Shown piece by piece: positions 62,232-64,000 of a DNA stretch of 64,000 nt (position 1 is its first letter; each line of letters opens with the position of its first letter). Location of the stretch: assembly GCF_001696715.1 (NCBI RefSeq), contig NZ_MBFM01000002.1, positions 62,001 through 126,000 on the forward strand. The letters are read 5' to 3'. Below the pieces are notes generated by a model that was not told where the DNA came from, did not search any database, and saw only the letters and a program-made list of their open reading frames with translations. The translations under genes were made by a program, and so were the position numbers. This DNA is from Thauera phenolivorans (GTDB taxonomy: Bacteria > Pseudomonadota > Gammaproteobacteria > Burkholderiales > Rhodocyclaceae).

Positions 62232-63383
62232 CTACATCGCGGCGGCGAAGATCGCCTCGACCTCGGCCTGCTCCGCCGGCCTCGGGTTGGTCACGCCGCA
62301 GGCGTCCTTCATCGCATTGGCCGCCAGCGCCGGGATGTCCTCGCGACGCGCGCCCAGGGCGCTCAGGTTGGGCGGGATGTCCACGTCCGCGCTGAGCCGC
62401 CGGATGGCGGCGATCGCGGCCTGCGCCGCCGTCGCTGGGTCCATGCCGCGGGTATCGACGCGGAGCGCACGGGCGACGTCCGCCAGGCGCGGGGCCGCCA
62501 CGTCGGCATTGAAGGCCTGCACATGGGGCAACAGCACCGCGTTGCAGACGCCGTGGGGGAGGTCGTAGTAGCCGCCGAGCTGGTGCGCCATTGCATGGAC
62601 GTAGCCCAGGGAGGCATTGTTGAACGCCATCCCGGCGAGGAACTGCGCGTACGCCATCTGCTCGCGCGCCTGCATGTCCGCGCCGTCGGCGACAGCCTGG
62701 CGCAGGTTGTCGGCGATCAGCTCGATCGCCTTGATCGCGCAGGCGTCGGTGATCGGCGTCGCCGCGGTCGACACGTAGGCCTCCACCGCATGCGTCAGCG
62801 CATCCATGCCGGTCGCCGCGGTCAGCCCCTTCGGCATCCCCGCCATCAGCGCGGCGTCATTCACCGAAAGGACCGGCGTGACGTGGCGATCCACGATCGC
62901 CATTTTCACGTGGCGTGCCTCGTCGGTGATGATGCAGAAGCGGGTCATCTCGCTCGCGGTCCCGGCCGTGGTGTTGATCGCGACCAGCGGCAGCTGCGGC
63001 TGGGCCGAGCGATCGACGCCTTCGTAGTCGGCGATGCGCCCGCCGTTGGTCGCGCACAGGGCGATGCCCTTGGCGCAGTCGTGGGGCGAGCCGCCCCCGA
63101 GCGAGATGACGAAGTCGCAGTGGTCGGCCTGCAGCATGGCCAGGCCCTCCTCGACGTTGCCGATCGTCGGGTTCGGCTTCGTACCGTCGAAGACGCTGGC
63201 CTCGATGCCGGCCTCGTGCAGCAGGCCGACGACGTGGTCGACCACGCCGAGGCGGTTGAGCGGCTTGTCGGTGACGACCAGCGCGCGACGGAATCCCTTG
63301 CCGCGCACGACATTCACCGCGTCGGCGAGGCAACCGGCGCCGATCATGTTTTCGGACGGGATGAAGAAGGTATTGGTGCTCAT
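62232..63383 (-). CDS. Iron-containing (type III) alcohol dehydrogenase
   Basis: A 383-aa protein of typical length. The NAD-binding loop is [15 protein letters not shown] and the metal-binding histidines lie in [24 protein letters not shown] and DLPHGVCNA. It should oxidise or produce a primary alcohol such as ethanol with NAD(H). The start at 63383 is set by the AGGAGAAC ribosome site. The aldehyde dehydrogenase gene lies 77 bases upstream on the same strand, so together they could take an alcohol through its aldehyde to the acid. Confidence 0.95.
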   Translation of the reverse strand: MSTNTFFIPSENMIGAGCLADAVNVVRGKGFRRALVVTDKPLNRLGVVDHVVGLLHEAGIEASVFDGTKPNPTIGNVEEGLAMLQADHCDFVISLGGGSPHDCAKGIALCATNGGRIADYEGVDRSAQPQLPLVAINTTAGTASEMTRFCIITDEARHVKMAIVDRHVTPVLSVNDAALMAGMPKGLTAATGMDALTHAVEAYVSTAATPITDACAIKAIELIADNLRQAVADGADMQAREQMAYAQFLAGMAFNNASLGYVHAMAHQLGGYYDLPHGVCNAVLLPHVQAFNADVAAPRLADVARALRVDTRGMDPATAAQAAIAAIRRLSADVDIPPNLSALGARREDIPALAANAMKDACGVTNPRPAEQAEVEAIFAAAM

Positions 63384-63460
63384 CGAAGTTCTCCTGATTG
63401 TGTGTGGATGGCCGCCGTGCGTGCGGCGGCGCGTTTCTTGTCGGATTGCGAACCCGGGCG

Positions 63461-64000
<540 letters not shown>

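Overview
The window is high-GC chromosomal DNA of a betaproteobacterium. Gene order and protein style (smc-zipA-ligA, a glnD-map / rpsB-tsf-pyrH-frr-uppS-cdsA-dxr-rseP-bamA-skp-lpxD-fabZ-lpxA-lpxB-rnhB chain, an ExaC-type aldehyde dehydrogenase) point to Rhodocyclales, most likely Thauera or Azoarcus. The genus is inference; no rRNA gene is present to test it.

Left third (1-29820): a polysaccharide (EPS or capsule) locus heavily remodelled by mobile DNA. It opens with the end of a YjbH-type outer-membrane protein, a Wzb-type tyrosine phosphatase, a Wzc-type tyrosine kinase, a TviB/WbpO-type UDP-HexNAc 6-dehydrogenase and a WbpP/TviC-type 4-epimerase (nucleotide-sugar supply). An AT-richer variable core follows: two GT4 glycosyltransferases, a flippase (Wzx), a polymerase/ligase (Wzy) and a PglA-like glycosyltransferase. 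GC rises again in a PglC-D-E-(VanZ)-F module that would make UDP-di-N-acetylbacillosamine and load it on undecaprenyl phosphate. Insertion sequences sit between these genes: an ISAs1-family element inside a decayed ISL3-family element (10-bp target duplication), an IS1380-family element, then a block of an IS66-family element (26-bp inverted repeats, 8-bp duplication), an IS1634-family transposase and an IS110-family transposase. The block ends with a second copy of the 4-epimerase gene, broken by a 1-base deletion, so two epimerase paralogues in the same orientation bracket the variable region.

Middle (29821-44161): paired REP-like palindromes, then smc, zipA, ligA, galU, a 5'-methylthioinosine-type phosphorylase, typA/bipA, and on the minus strand glnD and map.

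Right (44454-62123): a dense plus-strand chain. It joins translation (rpsB, tsf, frr), UMP kinase, undecaprenyl diphosphate and phospholipid synthesis (uppS, cdsA), the MEP pathway (dxr), envelope proteolysis and outer-membrane assembly (rseP, bamA, skp), lipid A and fatty acid synthesis (lpxD, fabZ, lpxA, lpxB), rnhB and a SpoU-type RNA methyltransferase. Then come an unrecognised 181-aa protein, yaaA and an M14 carboxypeptidase. Many of these genes overlap by 4 bases.

Right edge (62155-64000): a minus-strand pair, an aldehyde dehydrogenase (running off the window) followed by an iron-containing alcohol dehydrogenase and a strong terminator.

No tRNA, rRNA or CRISPR array was seen. I found no clearly new defence or effector system. 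The least explained parts are the unassigned DNA at 22433-22883, the IS110 upstream region with a mirrored start and a 49-aa frame at 28590-28800, the VanZ-like gene inside the bacillosamine module, and the 181-aa protein at 59573.
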